Below, one piece after another: positions 63,199 to 64,000 of a stretch of 64,000 nucleotides of DNA (the stretch's first letter is position 1; every line of letters starts with the position of its first letter). Below the pieces are notes generated by a model. The model did not search any database, was not told where the DNA came from, and saw nothing but the letters and a program-made list of their open reading frames with translations. The position numbers were made by a program, and so were the translations under genes. The stretch is taken from assembly GCA_038049695.1 (NCBI GenBank), contig CP142457.1, positions 23,512,501-23,576,500 on the forward strand, given 5' to 3'. The stretch comes from Cinnamomum chago (lineage: Eukaryota; Streptophyta; Magnoliopsida; Laurales; Lauraceae).

Positions 63199-64000
63199 CG
63201 TACGACCCGCACGAAGTTCGGGTTTCCGCCTTTACAAACACTGAACTCCCCGAATGTGTCTTCCCTACCCAAGATTCGCCCGAAACCCGTTTTAAACCGA
63301 AAAGTAGCTCGAAATATCTTAAAGAGCGCATCTCAACCCAGAATCCCTTCAAATGGATTTGGAGCCGTAAGGAAAGATAGAGACACCCGAAACCCCATTT
63401 AGAGTAAAACGCAATCCCGGATTATTCCAAACGGAGTCTTTGGACCAAGAGTCGCATGAAACACAATGTTGAGTCAACAACTTTCTAGAGCCGCACAGAT
63501 TATGTTTTCGTTCAAAAGTACCGTACGACCCTCGCACGAAGTTCCGGTTCTCGCCCTGGCAAACACTGAACTCCCCGAAAGTGATTTCCACACCCAAGAC
63601 TCGCCCGAAACCCGTAGTAAACCGAAGTGTAGCTCGGAACATCCTAAAAATCGCATCTCATCCCAAAATCCCTTCATATGGATTTAGAGGCGTACGACAA
63701 GACAGGGACATCCGAAACCCCTTTTAGTTTAAAACTTGATCCCGGATATTTCTAGAGGTTGACTTTGTACACAGAGTCGCAACAAACAAGGTGTGGAGTC
63801 AACAATTTCCTAGTGCCGCATAGATTCTGCTTTACTACATAAGTATCGTACGTCCCGCGCGAAGTTCGGGTTTTCTCCTTTACAACCAGAGAACTCCCCG
63901 AAAGTGTTTACCATACCCAAGGTTCGCCCGAAACCCGTTTTAAACCGAGAAGTAGCTCGAAATATCCTAAAATGTGCATCTCAACCCAGAATACCTTCAA
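63199..64000 (+). repeat. HOR unit 66, cut by the window edge (F 187a, cata)
   Basis: 802 bp present: A 63199-63521, B 63522-63846, and the first 154 bp of C. Private ACACAATGTTG near 63466. The array continues beyond the right edge. Confidence 0.95.

Larger units (their letters stand above)
1..64000 (+). repeat. Satellite array: trimeric higher-order repeat, ~972 bp unit
   Basis: The whole window is tandem repeat. CGTACG-headed monomers recur every 323-325 bp and identical diagnostic variants recur every third monomer, so the homogenised unit is a 971-973 bp trimer A-B-C. Sixty-six units follow head to tail with no inversion, insertion, transposon or unique spacer. Length changes are single-base deletions at a few fixed sites, mostly in C. 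The reading frames present (up to 173 codons, mostly antisense) are by-products of the repeat and change length with these deletions, so no coding role is supported. Known biology: such arrays form eukaryotic centromeric, pericentromeric or subtelomeric heterochromatin. Which of these applies, and the species, cannot be decided from this sequence. I do not recognise the family. Confidence 0.97.

Noticed and set aside
1..64000. CRISPR array
   Set aside because: Repeats are ~324/972 bp with no short repeats alternating with unique spacers.
1..64000. Ribosomal DNA spacer or tandem RNA genes
   Set aside because: No rRNA, tRNA or 5S sequence recognised in any unit, and the unit is too short for an rDNA repeat.
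1..64000. Transposon or LTR-derived tandem repeat
   Set aside because: No terminal repeats, target-site duplications, primer-binding site, poly-A tail or polymerase/integrase frame in either strand.

Overview
The window is one uninterrupted satellite-DNA array. It holds no supportable protein-coding gene, RNA gene, transposon or unique sequence. From base 7 to base 64000 it is a head-to-tail tandem repeat, all in one orientation, whose basic unit is about 972 bp (66 units counted, the last cut by the window edge; mean spacing of 65 intervals 972.2 bp, range 971-973). Each unit is a trimer of related monomers: A (323 bp), B (325 bp) and C (323-325 bp). By eye these are about 80% alike, whereas whole units differ from each other by only a handful of bases. 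That makes it a trimeric higher-order repeat (HOR). Monomer boundaries are placed at the CGTACG that opens every monomer (7, 330, 655, 980 and so on).

Organism: a long, homogeneous, gene-free HOR array is typical of centromeric, pericentromeric or subtelomeric heterochromatin of a eukaryote. A monomer near 324 bp is about two nucleosome repeats and is a common plant satellite length, but I do not recognise the family and cannot name a lineage. GC is 45.8% in the first A monomer and CpG is not depleted there.

Allele code used in the unit entries. A/B part: N = GATTA at unit offset ~224; T = GAGTA there; Q = GATTA plus CAAGTG (for CAAGAG, offset ~252) plus CGTTG (for CGTTC, offset ~315); F = GATTA plus TAAACC (for TAAGCC, offset ~423); a prime means CCCGAAAGTGTC in place of CCCGAATGTGTC in A. 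'187a' or '187g' is GACACC or GACGCC at offset ~187. C part: i = GTGATCC, GGAATTC, CATATG, GTACTA, AAAAGG; m = as i but GTCATCC; s = as i but GAACTA; d = GTCATCC, GGATTC, GTACTA, AAAGG (two 1-bp deletions); r = GTCATCC, GGAATTC, CTTATG, AAAGG; w = as i but AAAGG; x = as m but AAAGG; ri = as r but GTGATCC. 'cata', 'caaa' or 'caac' gives the bases before GATTC near the end of B; caaa is the default.

Layout. 0-6 kb: units alternate 971 and 973 bp. 6-20 kb: mixtures of T, N, r, m and d units with a four-unit (3,888 bp) period. 20-37 kb: T and Q units alternate, under a six-unit (5,836 bp) period. 37.6-49.3 kb: a six-unit block repeated in tandem at 5,833 bp. 47.7-59.2 kb: a second, overlapping six-unit block repeated at 5,830 bp. 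59.3-60.2 kb: the most diverged unit in the window. 60.3 kb to the end: ordinary units again. The picture is of an array evolving by unequal exchange at several scales (1, 2, 4 and 6 units).
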